Source: Flavobacterium urumqiense
Lineage (GTDB): Bacteria > Bacteroidota > Bacteroidia > Flavobacteriales > Flavobacteriaceae
Assembly (NCBI RefSeq): GCF_900108015.1
Contig: NZ_FNVP01000002.1
Span: forward strand, 186,001-250,000
Reading direction: 5' to 3'
DNA length: 64,000 bases
Part shown: piece after piece, positions 54,114-63,654 of the stretch
Position numbering within the stretch: the first letter of the stretch is position 1
Layout: each line of letters opens with the position of its first letter
Made by a program: the position numbers and the translations under genes
The notes under the pieces: model-generated
Told to the model about the DNA's origin: nothing
The model's input: the letters and a program-made list of their open reading frames with translations, nothing else
Database searches by the model: none

Positions 54114-57011
54114 CTATTTCAATTTCTTCTTCACTGCTACTTCATGGTAGGATTCAATAACATCTCTTTCTTCAATGTCATTGTATCCTTTTACTTGAAT
54201 ACCACAATCGTATCCTTTGGCTACTTCTTTCACATCATCTTTGAAACGTTTCAACGCTAACAATTCTCCTGTAAAGACTACAACACCTTCTCTAATGATT
54301 CTCATTTTAGCATTTCTGGCAATTTTACCATCCATAACCATACATCCTGCAATTGAACCAACTTTAGAAATTTTGAATATTTCTCTAATCTCTGCAGTAC
54401 CCAGAATTTCTTCTTTCATTTCCGGAGCTAACATTCCTTCCATTGCATCTTTTAAGTCGTCGATAGCTGCATAAATAATAGAATAATAACGGATATCAAT
54501 TTCTTCTTTGTCTGCCAATTGTCTTGCATTTCCAGCAGGACGCACATTAAATCCGATAATGATCGCATCAGAAGCAGAAGCCAACATAACGTCAGTTTCT
54601 GTAATTGCTCCAACACCTTTATGTATGATATTAATTTGAATTTCTTCAGTAGATAATTTAGAGAACGAATCAGACAATGCTTCAACAGAACCATCAACAT
54701 CTCCTTTAAGGATAATGTTCAATTCTTTAAATTGACCCAATGCAATTCTACGTCCAATTTCATCTAACGTAATATGTCTTTGTGTACGAACTGATTGTTC
54801 ACGCATTAATTGAGAACGTTTAGAGGCAATTTGTTTTGCTTCTTTTTCGTCTTCAAAAATATTGAACTTATCACCCGCAGTTGCTGCTCCATCAAGACCC
54901 AGAACTGAAACCGGAGTCGAAGGACCCGCAACAGTTACTATATTCCCTCTTTCATCATGCATGGCTTTAATTTTACCATGATGCTTACCAGCCAACATAT
55001 AATCTCCAATTTTCAACGTTCCGTTTTGAACTAATATCGTAGAAACATATCCTTTTCCTTTGTCAAGGAAAGCTTCAACAACAGTTCCAGAAGCCGCTTT
55101 ATTTGGATTTGCTTTCAAATCTAAAAGTTCCGCTTCTAACAATACTTTTTCTAATAATTCTTTCACACCAGTTCCCACTTTCGCAGAAATATCATGTGAT
55201 TGAATTTTTCCACCCCAATCTTCTACAAGTAAATTCATACCTGCTAATCTTTCTTTTACTTTTTCAGGATTAGCATTTGGCTTATCAATTTTATTGATAG
55301 CAAATATGATTGGAACTCCAGCTGCTTGAGCATGGCTAATTGCTTCTTTGGTTTGTGGCATGATATCATCATCCGCCGCAATTACAATAATAGCAATATC
55401 TGTAACTTGAGCACCACGCGCACGCATCGCAGTAAACGCTTCGTGACCCGGTGTATCTAAAAATGCAATTTTTTGTCCGTTATCCAAAGTTACTCCGTAG
55501 GCACCAATATGCTGTGTAATTCCTCCAGACTCACCTGCAATTACGTTTTCCTTACGAATATAATCCAGTAAGGATGTTTTACCGTGATCGACGTGACCCA
55601 TTACAGTAACGATAGGTGCTCTAAATACTAAGTCTTCTTCTTTATCAGCAACTACTTGAATTGCTTCTTCAATATCAACAGTTATAAACTCAACTTCATA
55701 ACCAAATTCGTCAGCAACGATAGTCAACGTTTCCGCATCAAGACGTTGGTTCATGGTAACCATGATTCCAAGCGACATACAAGTTCCAATAACTTTAGTA
55801 ATTGGCACGTCCATCATGATTGCAATTTCACCTACTGTAACAAACTCGGTAACTTTAATCGTTTTACTTCCTTCGTCAATAGCTCTTTGCTCATCATCAG
55901 ATTTCTGACGGTGCGTATCTCTTTTATCTCTTCTATATTTAGCCGCTTTAGATTTACCACCTTTTCCTTGTAGTTTTTCTAAAGTCTCTCTAATTTGATT
56001 TTTAACTTCCTCTTCAGTAGGCTCAACTTTCGCAACAATTGCAGGTCTGTTTCCTTTTACAAAACCAGGTCTTGCACTTCTGTTAGCATTGAATCCACCG
56101 CCACCTACATTAGGTGTAATCTTGTTAGGATTTGGCGCACCAGGAACTCCTGGTACAGCCGGCGGTCTAGGAACACCCGGTTTAGGAGCAATCCTTTTAC
56201 GTTTATTTTTATTTGCATTGGCCGCAGCCGAACCTGGAGCACCCGGTTTATTCGGAGTGATTTTTGGTTCTTCTTTCTTCTTCTTCGGTTTGTTGAATTG
56301 CGATAAATCAATTATCTGACCTGTTAAAGTAGTTCCCGATAGTTTTTGATATTGCGTTGTGATGGTTTCATCAACTGGCGCTTCATCAACTTTAACAGCT
56401 TCGGTTTTCGCAACCACTTTTGGTTCCGCAGGGACTTCTTTGACAGTCTCTTTTTTTACTTCTTTAATCCCAACAACAGGTTTTACCTCTTTTTTATCTG
56501 AAACAACTTTTTCTTCCAAAGGTTTTTCTGGTGTTGGTTTTTCTGCTAATGCTTCCTTTTGAACAGGTTTTACCTCAGGTATTTTTGCCACAGGAACTTC
56601 CGTTTTTTCAACAGCTTTTGCAGATGGAACGACGACAGCTTTCTTTGGATTAAGATCAATCTTACCCACTTGAACAGGACCTGCTATAACTGCTCTCGCT
56701 TTTATAACTTCTTGTTGTTTTAGACGCTCTTCCTCTAGTTTACGTTTGTCTTCGATTTCTTTCTCTCGCTCTAAACGCAAAGCTTCTTTTTCTTTTCTTT
56801 TCTCTTCCCCTACTTCTTTCGAAGCCTCCTTATTCCCTTTGTCACCAGCAAATTGACCGCACAAGACATTGTAAACATCATCAGAAATTTTTGTGTTTGG
56901 ATTTGCTTCAATAGCAATTCCCTTATCTTTTAGATAATCCACAGCTCTCTCTAAAGAAATATTCAATTCCCTTAAAACTTTGTTTATTCTAATAATTCTC
57001 TCTTCAGACAT
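54114..57011 (-). CDS. infB: translation initiation factor IF-2
   Basis: The 965-residue GTPase delivers initiator tRNA to the small subunit. The N-terminal IF2N-like part ([20 protein letters not shown]) is followed by a long Lys/Glu/Pro/Val-rich and Gly/Pro/Asn-rich linker (about 60-350), then the G domain with [12 protein letters not shown] (G1), [12 protein letters not shown] (G2), DTPGHEAF (G3), NKID (G4), and domains II-IV to the end. Length is normal for the phylum. It follows nusA after 112 bases. Confidence 0.97.
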   Translation of the reverse strand: MSEERIIRINKVLRELNISLERAVDYLKDKGIAIEANPNTKISDDVYNVLCGQFAGDKGNKEASKEVGEEKRKEKEALRLEREKEIEDKRKLEEERLKQQEVIKARAVIAGPVQVGKIDLNPKKAVVVPSAKAVEKTEVPVAKIPEVKPVQKEALAEKPTPEKPLEEKVVSDKKEVKPVVGIKEVKKETVKEVPAEPKVVAKTEAVKVDEAPVDETITTQYQKLSGTTLTGQIIDLSQFNKPKKKKEEPKITPNKPGAPGSAAANANKNKRKRIAPKPGVPRPPAVPGVPGAPNPNKITPNVGGGGFNANRSARPGFVKGNRPAIVAKVEPTEEEVKNQIRETLEKLQGKGGKSKAAKYRRDKRDTHRQKSDDEQRAIDEGSKTIKVTEFVTVGEIAIMMDVPITKVIGTCMSLGIMVTMNQRLDAETLTIVADEFGYEVEFITVDIEEAIQVVADKEEDLVFRAPIVTVMGHVDHGKTSLLDYIRKENVIAGESGGITQHIGAYGVTLDNGQKIAFLDTPGHEAFTAMRARGAQVTDIAIIVIAADDDIMPQTKEAISHAQAAGVPIIFAINKIDKPNANPEKVKERLAGMNLLVEDWGGKIQSHDISAKVGTGVKELLEKVLLEAELLDLKANPNKAASGTVVEAFLDKGKGYVSTILVQNGTLKIGDYMLAGKHHGKIKAMHDERGNIVTVAGPSTPVSVLGLDGAATAGDKFNIFEDEKEAKQIASKRSQLMREQSVRTQRHITLDEIGRRIALGQFKELNIILKGDVDGSVEALSDSFSKLSTEEIQINIIHKGVGAITETDVMLASASDAIIIGFNVRPAGNARQLADKEEIDIRYYSIIYAAIDDLKDAMEGMLAPEMKEEILGTAEIREIFKISKVGSIAGCMVMDGKIARNAKMRIIREGVVVFTGELLALKRFKDDVKEVAKGYDCGIQVKGYNDIEERDVIESYHEVAVKKKLK

Positions 57012-57123
57012 AAAACCTTTTTATTATTACCTTTTTTGTTATTCCTCACTTTACTCCCAACTCGATACCTACCGAGCAAGAATTAATTGTAAAGTGGCAT
57101 GTTTATCGTTGAAGACAAATTGA

Positions 57124-58377
57124 TTAACTCTCAAATTCTTCTTTCAATATTCTCATTACCTCTTGAATTGTTTCCTCTTCAAGATCTGTTCTTCTTACTA
57201 AATCTTCTACATCTTGTTTCAAAATACTTTTTGCAGTATCTAAACCAATTTTTGCAAATTCTTCGATAACCCAGCTTTCGATTTCATCTGAAAACTCTGT
57301 TAACTCAACATCATCATCATCAGTGGCTGCACCAGCAACATCACCTTCTCTGATAACATCTAATTCATAGCCGGTCAATAAACCAGCTAACTTTATGTTA
57401 TGCCCACCTCTACCAATTGCTTTAGAAACTTCTTCTAGTTTCAAGAACACTTCTGCTCTTTTTGTTTCTTCATTAATTTTAATAGAAGAAACTTTAGCTG
57501 GACTCAACGCTCTAGTTATAAACAATTGAATATTGCTGGTGTAATTGATAACATCAATATTTTCATTTCCTAATTCACGAACAATACCATGAATACGGGA
57601 ACCTTTCATACCTACACAAGCTCCTACAGGATCTATTCTGTCATCATAAGAATCTACGGCTACTTTTGCTTTTTCACCTGGAATTCTTACCACTTTTTTA
57701 ACCATAATCAAACCGTCAAAAACCTCAGGAATTTCTTGTTCAAATAATTTTTCTAAAAACTTCTCTGAAGTTCTGGACATAATAATTTGAGGTTTATTCC
57801 CTTTCAATTCAACACTTTCAATTATACCACGAACATTATCTCCTTTGCGGAAAAAATCTGAAGGTATTTGTTTTTCTTTTGGCAAAATGATTTCGTTTCC
57901 TTCATCATCAACCAAAATTACAACTCTTGGACGTACATGATGTACTTCGGCTGTATATATATCGCCAATTAAATCTTTAAATTGTTTATAAAGATTGGTA
58001 TTATCGTGCTCATGAATTTTTGAAATTAAGTTTTGACGCAAGGCCAAAATAGCTCTTCTCCCTAAATCAATTAATTTTACTTCTTCAGAAACTTCTTCCC
58101 CAATTTCAAAATCAGCTTCAATTTTTCTTGCTTCTGTCAAAGTAATCTCTTCGTTTTCAAAATCTAAATCCTCGTCAGCAACGATTACTCTTCTTCTCCA
58201 AATTTCCATATCTCCCTTATCAGGATTTATAATAATATCGAAATTATCATCTGAACCGTATTTTTTCTTCAATGCATTTCTAAATACATCTTCCAAAATT
58301 GCCATAAGCGTTACACGATCAATAAGTTTATCATCTTTAAACTCTGAGAATGAATCGATCAATGCTAAATTTTCCAT
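57124..58377 (-). CDS. nusA: transcription termination/antitermination factor NusA
   Basis: The 417-residue RNA polymerase-binding factor has an N-terminal domain (MENLALIDSFSEFKDDKLID), an S1 domain (FRKGDNVRGIIESVELKGNK) and two KH domains (ACVGMKGSRIHGIVRELGNE; SKAIGRGGHNIKLAGLLTG). It lacks the C-terminal acidic repeats of the E. coli protein, as usual outside Proteobacteria. It follows rimP by 13 bases in the conserved rimP-nusA-infB order. Confidence 0.96.
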   Translation of the reverse strand: MENLALIDSFSEFKDDKLIDRVTLMAILEDVFRNALKKKYGSDDNFDIIINPDKGDMEIWRRRVIVADEDLDFENEEITLTEARKIEADFEIGEEVSEEVKLIDLGRRAILALRQNLISKIHEHDNTNLYKQFKDLIGDIYTAEVHHVRPRVVILVDDEGNEIILPKEKQIPSDFFRKGDNVRGIIESVELKGNKPQIIMSRTSEKFLEKLFEQEIPEVFDGLIMVKKVVRIPGEKAKVAVDSYDDRIDPVGACVGMKGSRIHGIVRELGNENIDVINYTSNIQLFITRALSPAKVSSIKINEETKRAEVFLKLEEVSKAIGRGGHNIKLAGLLTGYELDVIREGDVAGAATDDDDVELTEFSDEIESWVIEEFAKIGLDTAKSILKQDVEDLVRRTDLEEETIQEVMRILKEEFES

Positions 58378-58390
58378 GCGAATTCTTTAA

Positions 58391-58855
58391 TTAAAATGTT
58401 ACTGTAACAATTGCTTCTTTTATATCTGCGTAAGGCAGTTTTAGTTCTTTTTGAACTGTCTCTTTTCCTTTTCCTAACTTTTTAGGCTCTCTTGCTTTCC
58501 ACGACAAAATTACAAAATCATCATCAGCATCCACTAATTCTGCTTCAATTATTTCTGAACCAGTCTTAACAATCAATGTTCTGCCAATATTTTTCTTGTA
58601 CTGACGCACAAATTTTAGAGCCGAACCGACTCCAACAGAAGCTACTTCCAAAGAAAAATCTTGTTCTTCTCTATCGATATTATTCTCGATTGCACGACTA
58701 ACGTCTATACAATCCTGCAGAACCACCCCATTATCGCCATCTAAGGTCACAATAACCTTAAAAGCATCTGTAATAATCAAGTCAATTAGAAAAACCGAAG
58801 GCTTGTCTAAAAGGGCTTCCGCCAGCACTGTATTTACTTTTTCTTTGAATGTCAT
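58391..58855 (-). CDS. rimP: ribosome maturation factor RimP
   Basis: RimP assists maturation of the 30S subunit. From the ATG at 58855 ([18 protein letters not shown]) it has 154 residues, with the N-terminal domain motif [20 protein letters not shown] and the C-terminal SH3-like domain. An in-frame GTG at 58879 would begin inside the leader hairpin, so I prefer the ATG. It heads the rimP-nusA-infB operon. Confidence 0.92.
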   Translation of the reverse strand: MTFKEKVNTVLAEALLDKPSVFLIDLIITDAFKVIVTLDGDNGVVLQDCIDVSRAIENNIDREEQDFSLEVASVGVGSALKFVRQYKKNIGRTLIVKTGSEIIEAELVDADDDFVILSWKAREPKKLGKGKETVQKELKLPYADIKEAIVTVTF

Positions 58856-58864
58856 ATTTTTTAT

Positions 58865-58890
58865 AAAAAGAGGGGACACTTAGTCCCCTC
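58865..58890 (-). promoter_or_regulatory. terminator-like hairpin in the rimP leader (possible attenuator)
   Basis: On the minus strand GAGGGGAC, loop TAAGT, GTCCCCTC, then TTTTTATAAAAAATATG: an 8 bp G/C-rich stem with a U-run that ends 10 bases before the rimP ATG. The neighbouring gene upstream is divergent, so the only transcript that can pass through it is the one starting at the rimP promoter. Confidence 0.7.
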
Positions 58891-58918
58891 ATTATCTAGA
58901 TTTTAATAAATAACGGTG

Positions 58919-58926
58919 CAAATATA
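58919..58926 (-). promoter_or_regulatory. -7 box of the rimP operon
   Basis: TATATTTG on the minus strand, an exact TAnnTTTG, 64 bases before the rimP ATG. No clear -33 TTTG is found. The predicted start of transcription near 58912 puts the hairpin about 22 bases into the leader. Confidence 0.5.
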
Positions 58927-59029
58927 GTGTTTTTTTTTATAAAAATAAATAATCAATTACTGTTAAAATATTTCTTATCTTTAATAAGACATAAAATAGT
59001 AGTTTTCCGTAATTTAAAACCTCTTAATT

Positions 59030-59854
59030 ATGAAACGAATTTTAGTACCAACTGATTTTTCAAAACACGCCGAGGATGCTTTAAAGCTAGCAGCACAAAT
59101 TGCAAAAAAGAACAATTGTGAAATTTTCTTGTTGCACATGTTGGAATTACCTGGTCAAATGAGCGATGCTGTTTCGGGAGGAAGCGGCATTCCAGAGGTG
59201 ATGCTGTTTATCAAAAAAGCAAACGAAACATTACAAAAAATCAAGGAAAGCTCATTTCTGAACGGAATATCGGTTATAGAAACTGTCCAATTCGAACGAG
59301 CTTCACATGGTATATTATCATTCAGCAAAAAACATAAAATCGATTTAATCATTATGGGCTCACATGGGTCCTCAGGAATTGAAGAAATAGTTATCGGTTC
59401 CAATACTGAAAAAGTAGTGCGTCTTTCTGACATTCCTGTTCTAGTTATAAAAAAAGATCCTGGAAAATTTGAAGCTAAAAATTTCGTTTTCGCCTCTGAC
59501 TTCTCTCAAGAAATAAAAAAACCGTTTCAAAAAATGATTCAATTCGCCGAAATTTTTGATGCAAATCTATTTTTAGTAATGATATGCACTCCCAATAGTT
59601 TCAAAACTACTATTGCCGCGGAAAAAATAATGAATGACTTTGCTAAAGATTTTGAAGTAAAAAACTATTCCATGCATATTTTCAACGATTCAAATATTGA
59701 AAATGGAATACTCAATTTTGCTACTTCTATGAATGCTGATTTAATCGGCCTGTGCACGCATGGAAGAACTGGATTGGCGCATTTTTTCAACGGCAGCATT
59801 AGTGAAGATTTAGTAAATCATACCATAAAACCCGTAATAACCTTCAAAATTTAG
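59030..59854 (+). CDS. tandem-domain universal stress protein
   Basis: The 274-residue cytoplasmic protein has two UspA domains. The first starts MKRILVPTDFSKHAEDALKL and ends with IIMGSHGSSGIEEIVIGS and VVRLSDIPVLVIKK, which fits the ATP-binding form G-2x-G-9x-G(S/T). The second (about 148-274) ends LIGLCTHGRTGLAHFFNGS and is similarly complete. It is monocistronic and divergent from rimP. Confidence 0.92.
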   Translation: MKRILVPTDFSKHAEDALKLAAQIAKKNNCEIFLLHMLELPGQMSDAVSGGSGIPEVMLFIKKANETLQKIKESSFLNGISVIETVQFERASHGILSFSKKHKIDLIIMGSHGSSGIEEIVIGSNTEKVVRLSDIPVLVIKKDPGKFEAKNFVFASDFSQEIKKPFQKMIQFAEIFDANLFLVMICTPNSFKTTIAAEKIMNDFAKDFEVKNYSMHIFNDSNIENGILNFATSMNADLIGLCTHGRTGLAHFFNGSISEDLVNHTIKPVITFKI

Positions 59855-59945
59855 TTTTCTTAAAAACTGCTTTAACACGCTCTTCCCTTTCAAAGTCACC
59901 TTTAGTTTTTTTAGGAGATAAAAAGCTAAAATATTTCTACAATAA

Positions 59946-59974
59946 AAAAGCCTCTCAAAAAATGAGAGGCTTTT
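59946..59974. terminator. bidirectional terminator between usp and tRNA-Gln
   Basis: A 12 bp perfect stem (AAAAGCCTCTCA and its complement) with an AAAAA loop, with T-runs on both sides. It can end both the plus-strand usp transcript and the minus-strand tRNA transcript. Confidence 0.88.
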
Positions 59975-59975
59975 G

Positions 59976-60046
59976 TTGGTCTACAAGGACTCGAACCTTG
60001 AACGACTGCACCAAAAACAGTTGTGTTACCATTACACCATAGACCA
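59976..60046 (-). tRNA. tRNA-Gln (anticodon TTG)
   Basis: The minus strand folds as a complete cloverleaf: acceptor TGGTCTA/TAGACCA with discriminator A, D-arm with AATGGTAA loop, anticodon stem ACTGT/GCAGT with the seven-base loop TTTTGGT (anticodon TTG), and T-arm CAAGG-TTCGAGT-CCTTG. CCA is not encoded. A consensus promoter lies just upstream and a terminator just downstream. Confidence 0.96.
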
Positions 60047-60069
60047 ATTCCATTGCTGTTAAGCGAGTG

Positions 60070-60100
60070 CAAATTTAATACAAATTTTAAGCTACACAAA
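60070..60100 (-). promoter_or_regulatory. promoter of tRNA-Gln
   Basis: TTTG (60100-60097), 19 bases, TAAATTTG (60077-60070) on the minus strand: a perfect match to the Bacteroidetes consensus TTTG-N19-TAnnTTTG, with the predicted start about 17 bases before the mature tRNA. Confidence 0.75.
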
Positions 60101-60293
60101 TTTTTTAATGCGTTTTTTTAAAAAAAATTTCGTTCGCTTTGACAAAGATCAAATATTGATTTCAAAACAACTAAAAACCAATCGGTTACCAAACTTCATT
60201 TTTTTTTTGAAAATTTTGTTAATGCTCGCATCATTCGACAAAAAAACATTTTCTTTGTAACTCAATAAATTTAACTAAATTTTAGTCTGAAAT

Positions 60294-63200
60294 ATGGTAA
60301 CATTCAATTTCAATAAATGGAATACGATTATAGGTTGGCTTACATTTGTAATAGCATTAGTAACGTATACGCTTACTGTTGAGCCCACAATGAGTTTTTG
60401 GGATTGTGGAGAATATATTGCAACTGCCGCCAAACTAGAGGTAGGACATCCACCCGGAGCTCCTTTATTCCAGATGATTGGAGCCTTTTTCGCAATGTTC
60501 GCCACAGATGACAAACACATTGCATTAATGGTCAACATGATGTCCGTTTTTTCAAGTGCCTTTACAATCTTATTTATGTATTGGTCTTCCACAATGCTAC
60601 TGAAAAAGCTAATTGCCCGATTTTCTGACATAAACAAAGACAACGCAATAGTTATTCTTGGAAGTTCATTTGTTGGAGCGTTAGCCTACACCTTCTCTGA
60701 TAGTTTTTGGTTCAACGCCGTAGAGGCCGAAGTTTACGCCATGGCTTCTTTATTTATCTCCTTACTTTTTTGGTTGGGATTGCGTTGGGAACAAGACATG
60801 GATACGCCAAGAGGAAATAAATGGTTACTAATCATTTCATTGGTTGTTGGACTTTCGTTTGGAGTTCACTTTATGGCTTTATTAACCATACCAGCTATAG
60901 GTTTTCTTTATTTTTTTAAACATTATAAAGTAGTTACCGTCAAAAATTTTATAATTGCTAATGTTGTTGTTATTGCTATTTTACTAGTTATATTCAAAAT
61001 GTTACTACCATTGACTATGGCCTTTTTTGCTAAGACAGAAGTTTTCATGGTGAATGAATTAGGAATGCCATTTAATTCAGGATCTATTTTTGTTGCATTA
61101 CTATTCATCGCCTTCTTTTACTTTGGTTTGCGATATACCAAACAAAAAGGTTTGATCTTTTATAACACTATCATTCTTTGTATTTTGTTTATTTTAATTG
61201 GGTTCTCCACTTGGATGATGTTACCAATCAGAGCAAATGCCAATACAGTAATTAACGAAAATAAACCATCGGATGCAGCGGAAGTTCTTGCGTATTATAA
61301 CAGAGAACAATACGGTGTAAATCCATTATTTTACGGACCTCAATACACGGAAACCTTTACTGGCCTTGACAAAGAACATCCTTACTTAGACAAAGCGCCT
61401 AACTACGAAAGAGATTTAAAAACCGGTAAATACATTATCACAAATAATTTTAAAAATGCCGAGCAAAATAGTGACGACCACCAAAAAACTATTTTACCAA
61501 GAATGTGGAGTACGGAGCATGTAGCGAATTACATGAATTTTACAAGTCCTCCTACATTCAAAATCAATCCGGACTATCCTTATGAGGATGATTTATCAAA
61601 ATATGGTATTGACCCAAGCAAATTAACTGAAGAGGAATACAACAAGGCCATTGCACAGTTGAAAAATGAAGTTGAAAAAACGGTAAATGAATTCAGACAA
61701 GCGTATGCCCAAAAACAAATTGATAATGATGGTTATGTTTCTTTTCTAAAAAGTTACGGAGATTATTTGATTATTGAAAAACCAACAACTGTTGATAATT
61801 TAAGTTTCATGTTTGAATATCAATTTGGATACATGTATTGGAGGTATTTGATGTGGAATTTTGTTGGACGCCAAAGTGATGTTCAAGGAAAATACGACAA
61901 TTTAGACGGAAATTGGATTAGTGGAATTAAATTCATTGATGACTTACATTTAGGTTCCCAAGATAATCTACCATCAGATGTGTTAAATAATAAAGGTCGA
62001 AATGTATATTTCTTCTTACCATTTATACTTGGACTAATCGGTTTGATGTATCATGCCAACAAAGATTTAAAGAGCTTTTATGTTTTGCTTGCACTGTTTC
62101 TATTTACAGGAATTGCATTGAAAATTTACCTAAACGAAAGACCTTTTGAACCTCGCGAGAGAGATTATGCCTTAGTTGGCTCTTTCTATGTATTTGCCAT
62201 ATGGATAGGATTTGGTGTTTATGCGCTTTACGAAAGTGCCCAGAAATATTTGGCGCCAAAAATTGCCGGTCCATTACTTATTGCTTCCTGTTTATTAGCA
62301 GCTCCAGTATTAATGGCTTCTCAAAACTGGGATGATCATGACCGTTCTGGAAAATATACTGCCGTAGCTATGGCAAAAGCCTATTTAAACTCTTGCGATA
62401 AAGATGCCATATTATTCACTATTGGTGACAATGACACCTTCCCATTATGGTACGCCCAAGAAATAGAAAAAATAAGAACAGACGTTAAAATCGTAAATAC
62501 GAGTCTTTTTATGACTGATTGGTATATTGATCAAATGAAAACCAAAACGTATGAATCTGACCCCTTGCCCATTTCATTTACACACGATCAATACGTAGGA
62601 GACAAACTGGATTATGTGGCTCATATTCCAAAAGTAGAAAGCCGATGGGAAATAAAAGATTTTATCGATTTTATTAAAAATCCAAAATCTACCGTTGAGA
62701 TGCAGAATGGACAGACGATACATTTTTATCCAACAAATAAAGTTAGAATTCCTGTTGATAAAAATTTGATTATCAAAAACAAAGTTGTTTCAGCTAAATA
62801 CAATGATTCTATCGTTCCTTATATAGATTTAGACATAAAAGGGAATGCATTGTATAAAAATAGGTTAATGATGCTTGATATCGTTGCTAATAACAACTGG
62901 AAAAGACCCATCTATTTCAGCGGTGGAGCATTTGATAACGAAGATTATATCTGGATGAAAGAGTATCTTCAGCTAGACGGAATGGTTTATAAATTAGTTC
63001 CTATAAGAACGAGATTAAAAAAAGACGCCGGACAAATGGACATGGGTCAAATAGATTCGGATAAAATGTACGCCAACGTTATGAAATGGGATTGGGGAAA
63101 TAGCGAAAGTCCAACCATATATCATGATCCTGAAACTAGAAGAAACAGCATTACTTATAGAATGAATCTTTCCCGATTGATGAATCAGTTAATTACCGAA

Positions 63201-63569
63201 GGAAAAAAAGACAAAGCTAAAAACATCATTGATTTAGTCATGACTAAAATGCCATTGGATAAATTTGGATATTATTCACTAGTTGAGCCATTTGCTGAAG
63301 GATATTATAATATTGGCGAAAAAGCAAAAGCGCAACAACTTCTAGAAAAATTAATGTCGAAATACAAAGAGAATCTTAATTACTACGGAAACTTAAGCGC
63401 ATCGGATCAAACTAGTATTGGAATTGATATTATAACAGATATTGAGCGCTACAGAGGCTTATTGAAAGTCATGAAAGAAAGCGGAGATATAGCATTTTAC
63501 AATCAAAACAGGACCGCTTTCAATACTTATATTAAAATGTTTGAACGTTTTGGTCGTGAGAAAGAGTAA
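60294..63569 (+). CDS. DUF2723 / TMEM260-like multi-pass membrane protein, possible protein O-mannosyltransferase
   Basis: The 1091-residue protein has a dozen or so hydrophobic segments in its first 700 residues and a soluble C-terminal part with TPR-like helices (about 950-1090). Near the N-terminus is the acidic loop SFWDCGEYIATAAKLEVGHPPGAPLF, as in GT-C glycosyltransferases, and later RPFEPRERDYALVGSF and IGDNDTFPLWYAQE, typical of DUF2723. Human TMEM260, of the same family, is reported to be a protein O-mannosyltransferase; Bacteroidetes perform O-mannosylation of exported proteins. The function here is therefore a reasonable inference, not shown by the sequence. Confidence 0.85.
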   Translation: MVTFNFNKWNTIIGWLTFVIALVTYTLTVEPTMSFWDCGEYIATAAKLEVGHPPGAPLFQMIGAFFAMFATDDKHIALMVNMMSVFSSAFTILFMYWSSTMLLKKLIARFSDINKDNAIVILGSSFVGALAYTFSDSFWFNAVEAEVYAMASLFISLLFWLGLRWEQDMDTPRGNKWLLIISLVVGLSFGVHFMALLTIPAIGFLYFFKHYKVVTVKNFIIANVVVIAILLVIFKMLLPLTMAFFAKTEVFMVNELGMPFNSGSIFVALLFIAFFYFGLRYTKQKGLIFYNTIILCILFILIGFSTWMMLPIRANANTVINENKPSDAAEVLAYYNREQYGVNPLFYGPQYTETFTGLDKEHPYLDKAPNYERDLKTGKYIITNNFKNAEQNSDDHQKTILPRMWSTEHVANYMNFTSPPTFKINPDYPYEDDLSKYGIDPSKLTEEEYNKAIAQLKNEVEKTVNEFRQAYAQKQIDNDGYVSFLKSYGDYLIIEKPTTVDNLSFMFEYQFGYMYWRYLMWNFVGRQSDVQGKYDNLDGNWISGIKFIDDLHLGSQDNLPSDVLNNKGRNVYFFLPFILGLIGLMYHANKDLKSFYVLLALFLFTGIALKIYLNERPFEPRERDYALVGSFYVFAIWIGFGVYALYESAQKYLAPKIAGPLLIASCLLAAPVLMASQNWDDHDRSGKYTAVAMAKAYLNSCDKDAILFTIGDNDTFPLWYAQEIEKIRTDVKIVNTSLFMTDWYIDQMKTKTYESDPLPISFTHDQYVGDKLDYVAHIPKVESRWEIKDFIDFIKNPKSTVEMQNGQTIHFYPTNKVRIPVDKNLIIKNKVVSAKYNDSIVPYIDLDIKGNALYKNRLMMLDIVANNNWKRPIYFSGGAFDNEDYIWMKEYLQLDGMVYKLVPIRTRLKKDAGQMDMGQIDSDKMYANVMKWDWGNSESPTIYHDPETRRNSITYRMNLSRLMNQLITEGKKDKAKNIIDLVMTKMPLDKFGYYSLVEPFAEGYYNIGEKAKAQQLLEKLMSKYKENLNYYGNLSASDQTSIGIDIITDIERYRGLLKVMKESGDIAFYNQNRTAFNTYIKMFERFGREKE

Positions 63570-63601
63570 ATTTGATTAAAAAAAATTGACAATCATAGAT
63601 T

Positions 63602-63636
63602 ATGGCGATATTGAAAAATGTCGCTATTTTTTTTTT
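63602..63636 (+). terminator. terminator behind the DUF2723 gene
   Basis: An 11 bp stem (ATGGCGATATT/AATGTCGCTAT, two G-T pairs) with a GAAA loop, followed by nine T. It separates the DUF2723 gene from the deacetylase. Confidence 0.8.
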
Positions 63637-63654
63637 ACTTTTAAAAATAAAAAG

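Noticed and set aside
54250..54262. AAACGTTTCAA-type sequence near the infB end
   Set aside because: It is within coding sequence and matches only the core of the palindrome; chance occurrence.
58856..58879. GTG at 58879 as rimP start, adding eight residues
   Set aside because: It would put the start codon within the leader hairpin, and the family N-terminus aligns with MTFKEKV at 58855.
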